Assembly (NCBI GenBank): GCA_023954685.1
Contig: JAGSHF010000008.1
Location: forward strand, 1 to 35,319
Source: Flavobacteriaceae bacterium
GTDB taxonomy: Bacteria > Bacteroidota > Bacteroidia > Flavobacteriales > Flavobacteriaceae
Direction of reading: 5' to 3'
Length of the DNA stretch: 35,319 nt
The notes beneath the pieces were generated by a model. It was not told the DNA's origin and ran no database searches. It saw nothing but the letters and a program-made list of their open reading frames with translations. Position numbers and translations under genes: made by a program. Below are positions 7,536 to 16,658 of the stretch, piece by piece. Position 1 is the stretch's first letter. Every line of letters starts with the position of its first letter.

Positions 7536-7587
7536 AAAGAGGAACGCCCCATTTTAGTATTTTGTCTAAAATGGGGCGTTCCTCTTT
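7536..7587. terminator. 22-bp perfect hairpin, probable end of the purine transcript
   Basis: Arms 7536-7557 and 7566-7587 are perfectly complementary with an 8-nt loop. Each contains the GC-rich core GAACGCCCC or its complement, unusual in this AT-rich window. It lies 286 bp beyond the purF stop on the minus strand. There is no long T tract, so termination is inferred. A further 12-bp inverted repeat (7651-7662 with 7672-7683) lies between it and purF. The rest of 7377-7873 shows no convincing gene. Confidence 0.55.
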
Positions 7588-7873
7588 CCTGGATTTATTT
7601 TTACTCAGTCTTAGTTTTCTCACAAAATAAAACCATTAATAAAGCTATAATATACTTATTTTTTACATTTTAAAATAAGTATAATATTGATATACAGGCC
7701 ATTAAATCAATGACTTATATAAAGTGTTTTGTTTTTGAAGATTTTGAAAACTGTGTTGGCCCTGATTCTAATTGTCTATATTCTCTAAACTGGAAATAAG
7801 ACTAGAGAGTTCCATATCTTTTCAAGATACGCAAAAATTAACTACAGCAGTAAAACTGAATAAAGGCTTATTT

Positions 7874-9754
7874 TTAATAGGCGCGCTCATCAATACCTTC
7901 CACAAAATTGATGAATGCTTTATTTACCACTTTATTTCCTCCAGGAGTTGGATAATTACCACTAAAATACCAATCTCCATGATGTTGATTACAGGCCTTC
8001 TTCAAGCCTTCTAAACCTTGGTAAATAACTTCTACTTTTGCATGAACGGCTTTAGGTTTGACAATTTCTGCTATTTTATTGCTAATTTCTCCAACAGAAA
8101 AAGGTTCATAGATACGTTTTACATGATTAACTACTTTTTCTTTGGGCAATTCAAGTTGTCTTAAGCAGTCTTTATAAACTTGATCAATGAGGTCTGTTTG
8201 ACCGCTTTCTTTGATTAGTTCAATAGCTGCTCTAAAAGCAACAAAATCTCCTAGTTTGGCCATATCAATCCCATAACAATCAGGATATCGAATTTGAGGT
8301 GCAGAAGAGACAATAATAACTTTTTTAGGATTTAGACGATCTACAATTCTTAAAATAGATTGGCGAAGAGTTGTTCCCCTCACAATAGAATCATCAATCA
8401 GTACCAAGGTGTCTATATGATCATTCACAACTCCATAAGTTACATCATAGACATGAGCCACTAAATCATCTCTAGAATCATCTTGTGTGATGAATGTTCT
8501 TAATTTTGCATCCTTGATTGGTATTTTTTCCGCTCGAGGAGAAATAGACAAGATTTTTTTTATTTGTTCTGGAGTAGCCTTTCCACCTAAAGCATTTATT
8601 TGCTCAGTTTTTTTGAGGGAGAGTGCCGCATGTGCAGCTTTTACCATACCAAAGAAGGAAACTTCTGCAGTATTTGGGATATAACTAAAAACAGTATTTT
8701 CAAAGTCATAATTGATGGCTTCAAAAACTTGTTTAGATACATTCTGACCTAATTGAAGACGTTCTTCATAAATTTCTTTATCAGAACCTCTTGAAAAATA
8801 GATGCGTTCAAAAGAACAAGCTAACTTTTCTTTTGGAGAAATAATTTCCTTTTCTTCTGCATCACCTGCTTTATTGACAACTAAGGCATGTCCAGGTTTT
8901 AATTCTTGGACATCTTCAAAATAAACATTAAAAGCGGTTTGAATTGCAGCACGTTCTGATGCAGCTACGACAACTTCATCATCCTCATACCAATATCCTG
9001 GTCGAATACCATTAGGATCTCTGAAAATGAAAGCATCTCCATGACCAAACATCCCTGAAATTAAATATCCTCCATCCCAATCATTACTAGCTCTACGCAA
9101 TATTTTCTGGACATTAAGATTTTCTGCAATGAGTTGAGAAATCTCTACATTGCTGTGCCCTTGAGATTTGAATTGATCAAAAAGAAGCTGATTTTCTACA
9201 TCTAAAAAGTGGCCAATCTTCTCCATCACAGTGACAGTGTCAGCCTTTTCTTTTGGGTGCTGACCAATAGAGACCATAAAGTCAAATAACTCATCTACAT
9301 TAGTAAGATTAAAATTTCCAGCAACTACTAAATTCCTAGTTTGCCAGTTATTTTGTCTTAAAAAAGGATGACAACTCTCAATACTATTTTTTCCATAAGT
9401 ACCATAACGAAGATGTCCTAGTAAAACTTCTCCTGTAAAGGCTTCATTGTTATACAAATGGTCAACATCTTTTAGTAATTCAGGACTATTTTTTTCTAGG
9501 TGAACAAAACGCTTATTGATATAATCAAAGGTGTCTTGAATAGGCTTACGGCTATTGCTTCTGTATCTTGAAATATAACGATTCCCTGGTTCTACATTTA
9601 GTTTAATGTTTGCTACACCTACACCATCTTGACCTCTATTGTGCTGTTTTTCAAGTAACAAGTAGAGTTTATTGATTCCATAAAAAGGAGTATTATATTT
9701 GTCCAAATAATATTGGATAGGTTTCTTTAAGCGAACAAAAGCAATTCCACACAT
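7874..9754 (-). CDS. purF: Amidophosphoribosyltransferase (glutamine PRPP amidotransferase)
   Basis: 626 aa, the long Bacteroidota form (enteric PurF is about 505). It catalyses the first committed purine step: PRPP plus glutamine to 5-phosphoribosylamine. The Ntn-type glutaminase domain starts at the nucleophile Cys2 (MCGIAFV), which is exposed after Met removal. RGQDGVGVA (40-48), GHLRYGTYG (113-121) and NDWDGGY (224-230) are glutaminase motifs. The C-terminal PRTase domain has the PRPP loop LVLIDDSIVRGTT at 450-462. It is the last gene of the minus-strand purine block, 28 bp after purN, with no promoter evident in between. In other bacteria this enzyme is feedback-inhibited by purine nucleotides. 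Confidence 0.96.
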   Translation of the reverse strand: MCGIAFVRLKKPIQYYLDKYNTPFYGINKLYLLLEKQHNRGQDGVGVANIKLNVEPGNRYISRYRSNSRKPIQDTFDYINKRFVHLEKNSPELLKDVDHLYNNEAFTGEVLLGHLRYGTYGKNSIESCHPFLRQNNWQTRNLVVAGNFNLTNVDELFDFMVSIGQHPKEKADTVTVMEKIGHFLDVENQLLFDQFKSQGHSNVEISQLIAENLNVQKILRRASNDWDGGYLISGMFGHGDAFIFRDPNGIRPGYWYEDDEVVVAASERAAIQTAFNVYFEDVQELKPGHALVVNKAGDAEEKEIISPKEKLACSFERIYFSRGSDKEIYEERLQLGQNVSKQVFEAINYDFENTVFSYIPNTAEVSFFGMVKAAHAALSLKKTEQINALGGKATPEQIKKILSISPRAEKIPIKDAKLRTFITQDDSRDDLVAHVYDVTYGVVNDHIDTLVLIDDSIVRGTTLRQSILRIVDRLNPKKVIIVSSAPQIRYPDCYGIDMAKLGDFVAFRAAIELIKESGQTDLIDQVYKDCLRQLELPKEKVVNHVKRIYEPFSVGEISNKIAEIVKPKAVHAKVEVIYQGLEGLKKACNQHHGDWYFSGNYPTPGGNKVVNKAFINFVEGIDERAY

Positions 9755-9782
9755 CTTTATATACGGTTTTTGTATTTATTTC

Positions 9783-10355
9783 TTAATGCTGTTCAAAAAG
9801 TTCTTTTAGGGCTTTACTGTAAAACAGATGTTCTATAGCTAAACCTCTTTTCTCCACTTCTTCCAAATTATCAGCACCAACTAAATTTACTTCAGCTTGT
9901 CCAATAATTTCTCCAGTGTCTAGATCCTCGTCTACATAATGTACTGTGACCTTAGTTTGTTCTAATTTTTCTTCAAATGCCCATTTGTAGCCATCTAAAC
10001 CTTGGTGTTGATAGGTGTCAGCTGGATGTATATTGATGATACGTTTGGGGAATGTTTGGGTGAATTCTGGGCTCAAAATTCGCATATAGCCTGCTAATAT
10101 GATATAATCAACAGAGTGATTTTTTAGCATTTGAATCACTTCTTGATCAAAATCAGCGCGTTTTTTTCCTTTTGATGGGATAACTTCTGTTGGGATATTT
10201 TTACTCTTAGCATATTCTAAACCTGCAGCTGAAGCTTTATTAGAAAAAATCAAAATAGGTTTGGCAATTCCCTCCAATACCCCATTTTTACAAGATTCTA
10301 CAATAGCTTTCATATTGCTACCTCGACCAGAAATAAAGATGGCGATAGTTTTCAT
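9783..10355 (-). CDS. purN: Phosphoribosylglycinamide formyltransferase
   Basis: 190 aa from the ATG at 10355. A longer frame reaches 10412, but its first 19 residues overlap purD and the family start is MKTIAIFISGRGSN, so the inner start is chosen; it leaves a 10-bp gap after purD. It transfers the formyl group of 10-formyl-THF to GAR. The phosphate-binding SGRGSN (9-14) is present, and the expected catalytic triad is present as Asn108 and His110 (INIHPADTYQ) and Asp146 (DEDLDTGEII). The segment around HPADTYQHQGLDGY differs from the enteric HPSLLP form. No purT is seen, so formyl-THF-dependent synthesis is the route encoded here. Confidence 0.93.
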   Translation of the reverse strand: MKTIAIFISGRGSNMKAIVESCKNGVLEGIAKPILIFSNKASAAGLEYAKSKNIPTEVIPSKGKKRADFDQEVIQMLKNHSVDYIILAGYMRILSPEFTQTFPKRIINIHPADTYQHQGLDGYKWAFEEKLEQTKVTVHYVDEDLDTGEIIGQAEVNLVGADNLEEVEKRGLAIEHLFYSKALKELFEQH

Positions 10356-10365
10356 AATTTTGCCT

Positions 10366-11610
10366 TTAGTTTGATCTTCTTCCAATATCTTTGCGATAAA
10401 AATGACCTTCAAAGCTGATTTTAGCCACTTCTTTGTAGGTATTTTGAATAGCTTCCTCTAGAGTAGGAGCTTGAGTTACTACATTTATAACCCGACCACC
10501 ATTGGTTTTAATCACTTCATTTTCGGCTTTAGTCCCAGCATGGAAAATAAGGGTACCTTTTTCTACTTGATCTAATCCGTAGATAGGAAATCCTTTTTGA
10601 TAAGCTTTAGGATATCCTCCTGAAACCATAACAACATCCACAAAATAGCCTTTATTAAATTCCAATTCTAAATCTGATAAACTACCATTCAGACAAGCCA
10701 AAACCAAATCCGATAAATCTGTTTTTAGAGAAGGGAGAATAACCTCTGTTTCTGGATCGCCCAATCGGACGTTGTATTCTAAAACTTCAGGGCCATTTTC
10801 TCCAATCATTAACCCAAAATAAATAACACCTTTGTAATCAAATCCTTCTGCTTTTAGCCCATTTATTGTAGGAATGATCGCATTTTCTTGAATGGCTTTT
10901 TTTAGTGTTTCATTATAAAATGGAACAGGGCAAAAAGCACCCATACCACCTGTATTGGGACCAAGGTCTCCTTCTAATAACTGTTTGTGATCTTGAGAAG
11001 GGAGGAGGAGGCGAATATTTTGGCCATCTGTAAACCCGATAATAGAAATTTCTTTTCCAACAATTTTATCTTCCATCAAAAAAGGAAATGCTTTCCCATA
11101 TTTTTCTTGCAATTCGTCCAAAGCAATCTCCACTTCTTCCATATTATCACAAACAAAAACACCTTTTCCCGCAGCTAAACCATCATATTTGATAACAAGA
11201 TTTCCTTTTTTGCTTGTTGCATATTCATGAGCACCCTCCAATGATTGAAAGGATTTGAAGTCAGCTGTGACAACACCATGTTTTTTCATAAACTCTTTAG
11301 CAAAAATCTTAGAGCCTTCTAATTGAGCAGCAGTTTTATCTGGACCAAAAACCTTGATGTCAGTTTTTTCTCTAAAATAATTGACAATCCCATTTGCTAG
11401 TGGATCCTCTGGCCCTACAAAAATCAACTCAATAGCATGAGCTTCGCAAAAACCACGAACAGCTTCAAAATCATTAATATCTACTTTATGGGAATTCGGA
11501 ATACCTCCATTTCCAGGAAGGGTAAAAACCTGATCCCAACCCCATTTTTGTGCAAATTTCCAGGAAAGAGCGTGCTCGCGGCCACCTGAGCCTAATACAG
11601 CAATATTCAT
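10366..11610 (-). CDS. purD: Phosphoribosylamine-glycine ligase
   Basis: 414 aa, normal length (about 420-430). It condenses phosphoribosylamine, glycine and ATP into GAR, the second step of the pathway. The N-terminus MNIAVLGSGGREHALSWK is the family signature. The ATP-grasp core shows VIKYDGLAAGKGVFV, the HKQLLEGDLGPNTGGMGAF loop, and the EYNVRLGDPETEV metal/ATP motif. The 81-bp gap to purB upstream holds ACGT heptad array 4, which ends 17 bp before this start codon, so purD could have its own control point or internal promoter. Confidence 0.96.
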   Translation of the reverse strand: MNIAVLGSGGREHALSWKFAQKWGWDQVFTLPGNGGIPNSHKVDINDFEAVRGFCEAHAIELIFVGPEDPLANGIVNYFREKTDIKVFGPDKTAAQLEGSKIFAKEFMKKHGVVTADFKSFQSLEGAHEYATSKKGNLVIKYDGLAAGKGVFVCDNMEEVEIALDELQEKYGKAFPFLMEDKIVGKEISIIGFTDGQNIRLLLPSQDHKQLLEGDLGPNTGGMGAFCPVPFYNETLKKAIQENAIIPTINGLKAEGFDYKGVIYFGLMIGENGPEVLEYNVRLGDPETEVILPSLKTDLSDLVLACLNGSLSDLELEFNKGYFVDVVMVSGGYPKAYQKGFPIYGLDQVEKGTLIFHAGTKAENEVIKTNGGRVINVVTQAPTLEEAIQNTYKEVAKISFEGHFYRKDIGRRSN

Positions 11611-11626
11611 TTGGATAGAATTTTTA

Positions 11627-11680
11627 ACGTTAAACGTTTAAAGTTTCATTTTACACATGCAACGTCAAACGTTGCACGTG
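11627..11680. repeat. ACGT heptad array 4 (purB-purD gap)
   Basis: Eight positions in 7-bp register: cores at 11627, 11634, 11641 (AAGT), 11648 (ATTT, degenerate), 11655 (ACAT), 11662, 11669 and 11676. Five are exact ACGT. The right half also forms a 16-bp inverted repeat with one mismatch (11650-11665 with 11669-11684, 3-nt loop). Confidence 0.82.
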
Positions 11681-11691
11681 TAAATTCCCCC

Positions 11692-13053
11692 CTAAAGGAG
11701 GACTTTAGTTTTAGCAAGTACCAGATCGCAGATACGAACAGCATCTCCAACATAATCAATGGATTCCATCTTGTTGCAATAGTCTTTCATCTCTTGTGGG
11801 ATATCCAAACTATTGACTAATTCCACCAAAGATTCCTTGGTTGGTTTTTTGCCACGAGAAGCTTTTTTGAGTAGTGTATAGGGGTCATCAACACCTACTG
11901 TTTTAAGGACAGTCTGAATTGGTTCAGCTAAAAGTTCAGGACTATCATTCAATTCCTCAATACATTTAGCTTCATTTAATTGTAGCTTTTTTAAGCCTCG
12001 CATTGTTTCTACAATTGCAATAAATGAATAACCTAAAGCTGCTCCCATATTACGTTCTACAGTAGAATCTGAAAGGTCACGTTGCATCCGAGAACGACAG
12101 AGTTTGTCAGAAAGTACAGTTAGCATTCCATTAGCTAACATCAAATTCCCTTCGCTATTTTCAAAATTGATAGGATTTACTTTATGTGGCATAGTCGAAG
12201 ATCCAACTTCATTAGCTTGAGATTTCTCATAAAATAATTCATAAGAAATATATAACCAACAATCCACATCTAAATCCATAATGATGTTATTCAGACGTCG
12301 AGTGTAATCAAAATAAGCTGCCCAAGTATCATGATCCTCCACTTGAGTAGTTGCAATATTGGGTTCAATATCTTGATCTTTCATAAATTGATGACAGAAT
12401 GTCAACCAATCATAATCTGGAAAGGCAGCCATCATTGCGGAGTAATTACCTACTGCCCCACCTAATTTCCCATAAAAACGGAAAGCTTTTAATTCTTTGT
12501 AAATTCGAGCAATTCGATTAACAAATACAGCTAGCTCTTTTCCTGCAGTGCTAGGAGAGGCTTTTTGACCATGTGTCTTAGATGGAAAGGGAACTGTCTT
12601 CCATTGATCTGCCAGAGCCATCAATTTTTCCAATAGCCCTTTGATTTGAGGCAGTTGTTCTTGCTCTAAATAATCTTTGAGCATAAAGGTATAAGCTAGA
12701 TTATTAGCATCTTCTGAAGTTAATGCAAAATGCAATAAATGCACATTACGCAATTGTGTGCGTTCACGCAGGAAGATTTCACAAGCTTTCACATCATGCT
12801 TGGTAACTGCTTCAATTTCTTTAATGCGATTGTAATCTTTTTCAGTGAAATTATCAATACAATCTTGAATATTAGCTTTTTCAGTATCATTTAAGGGCTC
12901 AAAAAGGCCTGTTTTGTCCAAAGCTAGAACATAGAGCAATTCCATTTTACAGCGATAATACATCAATGCATATTCTGAAAAATAATTGCCATGATTAGGT
13001 AGTTTTGAGGCATAGCGCCCATCTAAGGGGGATACTGCTTTATAAAGTCCCAT
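11692..13053 (-). CDS. purB: Adenylosuccinate lyase
   Basis: 453 aa, matching the gammaproteobacterial-type length (about 455). It cleaves SAICAR to AICAR in IMP synthesis and adenylosuccinate to AMP. The fumarase/aspartase superfamily signature SSTMPHKVNP is at residues 285-294, and the conserved THGQKASP with His161 is present. The N-terminus LYKAVSPLDGRYASK is typical. It follows purC by 13 bp in the purine block. Because it also serves AMP synthesis, it would need PurA, which is not in this window. Confidence 0.96.
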   Translation of the reverse strand: MGLYKAVSPLDGRYASKLPNHGNYFSEYALMYYRCKMELLYVLALDKTGLFEPLNDTEKANIQDCIDNFTEKDYNRIKEIEAVTKHDVKACEIFLRERTQLRNVHLLHFALTSEDANNLAYTFMLKDYLEQEQLPQIKGLLEKLMALADQWKTVPFPSKTHGQKASPSTAGKELAVFVNRIARIYKELKAFRFYGKLGGAVGNYSAMMAAFPDYDWLTFCHQFMKDQDIEPNIATTQVEDHDTWAAYFDYTRRLNNIIMDLDVDCWLYISYELFYEKSQANEVGSSTMPHKVNPINFENSEGNLMLANGMLTVLSDKLCRSRMQRDLSDSTVERNMGAALGYSFIAIVETMRGLKKLQLNEAKCIEELNDSPELLAEPIQTVLKTVGVDDPYTLLKKASRGKKPTKESLVELVNSLDIPQEMKDYCNKMESIDYVGDAVRICDLVLAKTKVLL

Positions 13054-13066
13054 TATTATTGTTGTT

Positions 13067-14008
13067 TTAAGCTAGTTCTAATGAATCATTTTCTGCCAGA
13101 AGTCCTGATTTTTTGAGGTTTTGGCGAATTCTTTCTCCTAAATCAGCCACAGGTACATCTAATTTGCTCCCTGTTACCATTTCATAAATCTCCTCATAAC
13201 GATTTGTTGTTTCCTCAATCACTTCAGGAGCTAAAATCAAAGGCACTTCACCATCAATTTTATTAGCTAACATCCACTGACGGACAAATTCTTTGTCAAT
13301 TTGCTCTGCAGTAGTGGGATTTTTCTCATAATCGGACTTACGCCAAAAACGAGAAGAATCTGGAGTATGCATTTCGTCAATTAAAATCAATTGACCATCC
13401 AACAGCCCAAACTCGTATTTGGTGTCTACTAGAATGATTCCTTTTTCTGCTAAGTATTCAGAGCCAAAATTGAAAATTTCTAGGGTTTTAGCCTGCATTT
13501 GTTCCCAAATTTCGGCTGAAACAAGACCTGTTTTTACAATCTCTTCTGGAGTAATAGGGCTGTCATCCTCATCTTTGGTTGTAGGGGTGATGATTGGAGT
13601 AGGAAATTTTTGATTTTTGCTCATTCCTTCGAGAATTAGAGCCCCACTAAATTCGCGTTCACCAGCTTCATAGCCTCTCCAGATCGATCCAGTCAAATAT
13701 CCACGTACAACCATCTCCACTCGGATTGGTTCAGCTTCTTTTACCAACATCAAGTTGGGATCAATCATCTCAATCACATGATTTGGAATGATGTGTTTGC
13801 TTTGTTCAAACCAAAAATTGGCAATGCCATTCAAAACAGCTCCCTTATTAGGAATTGGTGTTTTGATTTTCTTATTAAAAGCAGAAATACGGTCTGTAAC
13901 AACAATCAAACGAGTATTTTCGTCTACTTGAAGACTGTCTCGCACCTTACCACGATGCAAAAACTCCAATTTGCTGCTGTTGGTTTCTAATTTTTTAATG
14001 CAACTCAT
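13067..14008 (-). CDS. purC: SAICAR synthetase
   Basis: 313 aa, longer than the 237-aa enteric enzyme and close to the about 300-aa form of yeast and many Bacteroidota. It joins aspartate to CAIR using ATP. Signatures include HRGKVRDSLQV with TDRISAFN near the N-terminus, VEMVVRGYLTGSIWRGYEAGE in the middle, and ILVDTKYEFG then LIDEMHTPDSSRFW (the substrate and Mg-ATP site). The start ATG lies 5 bp after the purH stop, implying translational coupling. Its substrate CAIR requires PurE/PurK, which are not encoded here. Confidence 0.96.
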   Translation of the reverse strand: MSCIKKLETNSSKLEFLHRGKVRDSLQVDENTRLIVVTDRISAFNKKIKTPIPNKGAVLNGIANFWFEQSKHIIPNHVIEMIDPNLMLVKEAEPIRVEMVVRGYLTGSIWRGYEAGEREFSGALILEGMSKNQKFPTPIITPTTKDEDDSPITPEEIVKTGLVSAEIWEQMQAKTLEIFNFGSEYLAEKGIILVDTKYEFGLLDGQLILIDEMHTPDSSRFWRKSDYEKNPTTAEQIDKEFVRQWMLANKIDGEVPLILAPEVIEETTNRYEEIYEMVTGSKLDVPVADLGERIRQNLKKSGLLAENDSLELA

Positions 14009-14013
14009 TTGAA

Positions 14014-15630
14014 TTAGTGTTTGAAGTGGCGAATGCCAGTTAACAACATACTTACTCCTAAATTATCACAAGCCTCAATCACTTGTTTGTCACGAATAGA
14101 ACCACCTGGTTGTACAATTTGGCGAATACCTTCAGCTGCGGCAAGTTCTACATTATCTGCAAAAGGGAAAAATGCATCAGAAATCATTACAGCACTACCC
14201 AATTCACGCTCATAATAAGCTTGAGCAGCAATTGCTTCAGCTCCTAGTTCACGATCAAGATTTTCTTTTGCTTTTTCAATGGAAAGTTTGGTGGCAATGA
14301 GGCGATTTGGCTGACCAGCACCCATTCCTAATAATTGCATGCAGTTTCCATGTTGGCGAACCAACACAATGGAGTTGGATTTGATACTGCGAATAGCCCG
14401 AAGCCCGAATTCTACAAGACTTTTGTGTCCTTGAGCATCAAACTCTTTGGTTGTTACAGATTCCATCTTATTGTGGAGGAAATCATCTGTATCTTGAGCC
14501 AACAAACTACCATTCAAATAACGATAATCTACCTTATAATCTAAATCTTCGACATTCAACTCAATAACACGTAGATTTTTGTGTTTTTGGAGATAAGCTA
14601 AAGCATCTGCTTCAACTTTAGGAGCAATAACTACCTCAACAAATTTACGTTTGCTACGATCTTCATGATCTAAATCAAAGAATTTAACTGTTTCTAATTT
14701 CAAATCGCTGTTGAATGCGACAATAGAACCAAATGCAGAGATGGGGTCACCAGCCCAAGCCAATTCCATGACTTTGCGTTGGTCATCTCCTTCTGCTAAA
14801 CCACATGGGTTGTTATGTTTGACAACTGAACAAGCAATTTCTGTACTACCCTTGATAGATTCTAGTGCACCATGAATATCTAAGATATTATTGAAAGAAA
14901 GTGCTTTGCCATGCAAGACTTTCATATCAGCTAAAGAAGGTTTGTCTGTAACTTCGCGATAATAACTAGCCGCTTGATGGCTATTTTCACCATAACGAAG
15001 TGTTTTTCCTCCTTTAAAGTTAAGACGGAGGGATTGCTCTCCTACTTCCTTGTCCATTGCCATGGCAATCATCGAATCATAATCTGCAGTATGATTGAAG
15101 GCCTTAGTCATCAATCGTTGGCGAAATTCATAAGATAATGCACCATTGTTGGCTTCTAATTCTTGGACTAATTCAGCATAATCAGAAGGATCTACCACCA
15201 CAGCAACATGCTTGAAGTTTTTGGCAGCAGAACGCACCATTGTAGGACCTCCAATATCAATATTTTCAATTAAAGTCTCAAAATCAGCACCAGCCTCCAT
15301 CACTTTTTTGAAAGGGTAAAGATTACAAACTACCAAATCAATGGCTTCAATTCCCAAAGATTTTGCCTCTTCTGCATCACGATCACGATCAAAAAGTAAA
15401 GCAGATTCAATGTTGAAAGAGATTGTTTTCATCCGGCCACCAAAAGCTTCAGGATTACCTGTAACAGTTGAGATTTCTGTTGTAGAAATACCAGCATCTT
15501 CTAGTTTTTTGCGTGTTCCACCAGTAGAGATGATTTCGCAATTTTGAGCAACTAATGCTTTGGCTAAAGATTCGACTCCTGTTTTGTCAGATACACTTAA
15601 TAATGCACGGCGAATAGGTACGAGACTCAT
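14014..15630 (-). CDS. purH: Bifunctional AICAR transformylase / IMP cyclohydrolase
   Basis: 538 aa, usual length. It catalyses the last two steps to IMP. The N-terminal MGS-like cyclohydrolase domain (about 1-200) opens with RRALLSVSDKTGVESLAKAL and has IISTGGT and DLVVCNLYPF. The C-terminal transformylase domain (about 205-538) has LRYGENSHQ, SVVKHNNPCG and the substrate loop region GMGAGQPNRL. Local wording such as GRMKTISFN in place of the enteric GRVKTLHP marks a divergent lineage. Array 5 lies 46-77 bp upstream of the start, in the gap after purQ. Confidence 0.95.
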   Translation of the reverse strand: MSLVPIRRALLSVSDKTGVESLAKALVAQNCEIISTGGTRKKLEDAGISTTEISTVTGNPEAFGGRMKTISFNIESALLFDRDRDAEEAKSLGIEAIDLVVCNLYPFKKVMEAGADFETLIENIDIGGPTMVRSAAKNFKHVAVVVDPSDYAELVQELEANNGALSYEFRQRLMTKAFNHTADYDSMIAMAMDKEVGEQSLRLNFKGGKTLRYGENSHQAASYYREVTDKPSLADMKVLHGKALSFNNILDIHGALESIKGSTEIACSVVKHNNPCGLAEGDDQRKVMELAWAGDPISAFGSIVAFNSDLKLETVKFFDLDHEDRSKRKFVEVVIAPKVEADALAYLQKHKNLRVIELNVEDLDYKVDYRYLNGSLLAQDTDDFLHNKMESVTTKEFDAQGHKSLVEFGLRAIRSIKSNSIVLVRQHGNCMQLLGMGAGQPNRLIATKLSIEKAKENLDRELGAEAIAAQAYYERELGSAVMISDAFFPFADNVELAAAEGIRQIVQPGGSIRDKQVIEACDNLGVSMLLTGIRHFKH

Positions 15631-15675
15631 GAAAAATGTATTTATGTTAATTTTTAGATTAGTTTCTAATTAACC

Positions 15676-15708
15676 ACGTACAACGTTAAAAGTTAAACGT
15701 TTCACGTG
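15676..15708. repeat. ACGT heptad array 5 (purQ-purH gap)
   Basis: Five units in register with cores at 15676, 15683, 15690 (AAGT), 15697 and 15704; four are exact ACGT. It occupies most of the 86-bp gap between purQ and purH. Confidence 0.83.
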
Positions 15709-15716
15709 CAATTTTT

Positions 15717-16553
15717 TTATTCAGCTTCAACTTCCCTTTGTTCAAGTACATGATTTACAATATTTTTGAAAATTTGTAAACCGTCTCCTTCCTCAGAAAT
15801 GTTAGGATTTTTTCGTTTGATTTGTCCCCAATTAGGATGATTATACAAACTTAAAAATGCTTCAGGGTGAGGCATTAAACCAAAAACCTGACCAGTAGGA
15901 TCACATAAAGCTGCACAATTCAATTCTGAACCATTTGGGTTCTGAGGGTATTCGGAAATCTCGGTGCCATCTGCTAAACAATAAGTCATGCAATTTAATG
16001 CTTTGGTTTTTACAATTTGTCGCATAGTATCATTCCCAAAAACCAATTTACCTTCTCCATGGCGTATAGGTAAGGGTAGAATATCGATTCCTTTCAAGAA
16101 TGGAGTTTCCGACATTTTATTGACCTTACAATAAACCCAGCGATCTTCATATTTAGAAGAATCGTTATGAGCTAAACTAGCTTGTTGGGTAAATCGAAGA
16201 TTGCTATTGGGCAAAAGTCCCAAACGTACCAACATTTGAAAGCCATTACAAATACCCATCACATATTTTCCATCATCCAAAAACTGCTTAATTTCTTCTA
16301 AAAGCGTTTTGCCTGAGGGTAATTTTTTATATCGGATTTTATTAGCCATGACCTTACCTGAAGAAAGGTCGTCTCCAAAAGAGAAGCCACCAGGAAAATG
16401 TAAAATATCATATTGGTGAATAGAGTACCCATTCACTAAAACTTGATTGAAATGTATAATATCTGCATTTGCTCCAGCCATACGATAAGCTGCAGCAGTT
16501 TCCTCTTCGCAATTGATGCCAAATCCTGTTAATACTAATACTTTAACCATCAT
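15717..16553 (-). CDS. purQ: FGAM synthase glutaminase subunit
   Basis: 278 aa, longer than the about 225-aa Bacillus PurQ. A class I glutamine amidotransferase that supplies ammonia to PurL. The nucleophile Cys102 is in MGICNGFQ and the His229/Glu231 dyad in LMPHPEAF; the oxyanion region HFPGGFSFGDDL is also present. Two adjacent ATG codons open the frame, so the start could be 16550. It follows purL after 105 bp, in which I see no array or terminator. PurQ and PurL should form a complex; here they are separate genes, unlike enteric bacteria, where one chain carries both. Confidence 0.94.
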   Translation of the reverse strand: MMVKVLVLTGFGINCEEETAAAYRMAGANADIIHFNQVLVNGYSIHQYDILHFPGGFSFGDDLSSGKVMANKIRYKKLPSGKTLLEEIKQFLDDGKYVMGICNGFQMLVRLGLLPNSNLRFTQQASLAHNDSSKYEDRWVYCKVNKMSETPFLKGIDILPLPIRHGEGKLVFGNDTMRQIVKTKALNCMTYCLADGTEISEYPQNPNGSELNCAALCDPTGQVFGLMPHPEAFLSLYNHPNWGQIKRKNPNISEEGDGLQIFKNIVNHVLEQREVEAE

Positions 16554-16658
16554 ACTGATTTGATAATTTGTCCCAAAGATATTCCTTCAGGGATGAGGAG
16601 GCAATTTGATGATAGCTTACCTCTCATGATGTTTTATTGTTTGATAATTGAGAATTAT

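Noticed and set aside
7772-8014. 80-codon plus-strand frame overlapping the end of purF
   Set aside because: It runs antisense through purF, has no promoter or family likeness, and is a shadow of the real gene.
10356-10412. N-terminal extension of purN by 19 residues
   Set aside because: It overlaps purD, lacks family similarity, and the inner ATG gives the canonical start.
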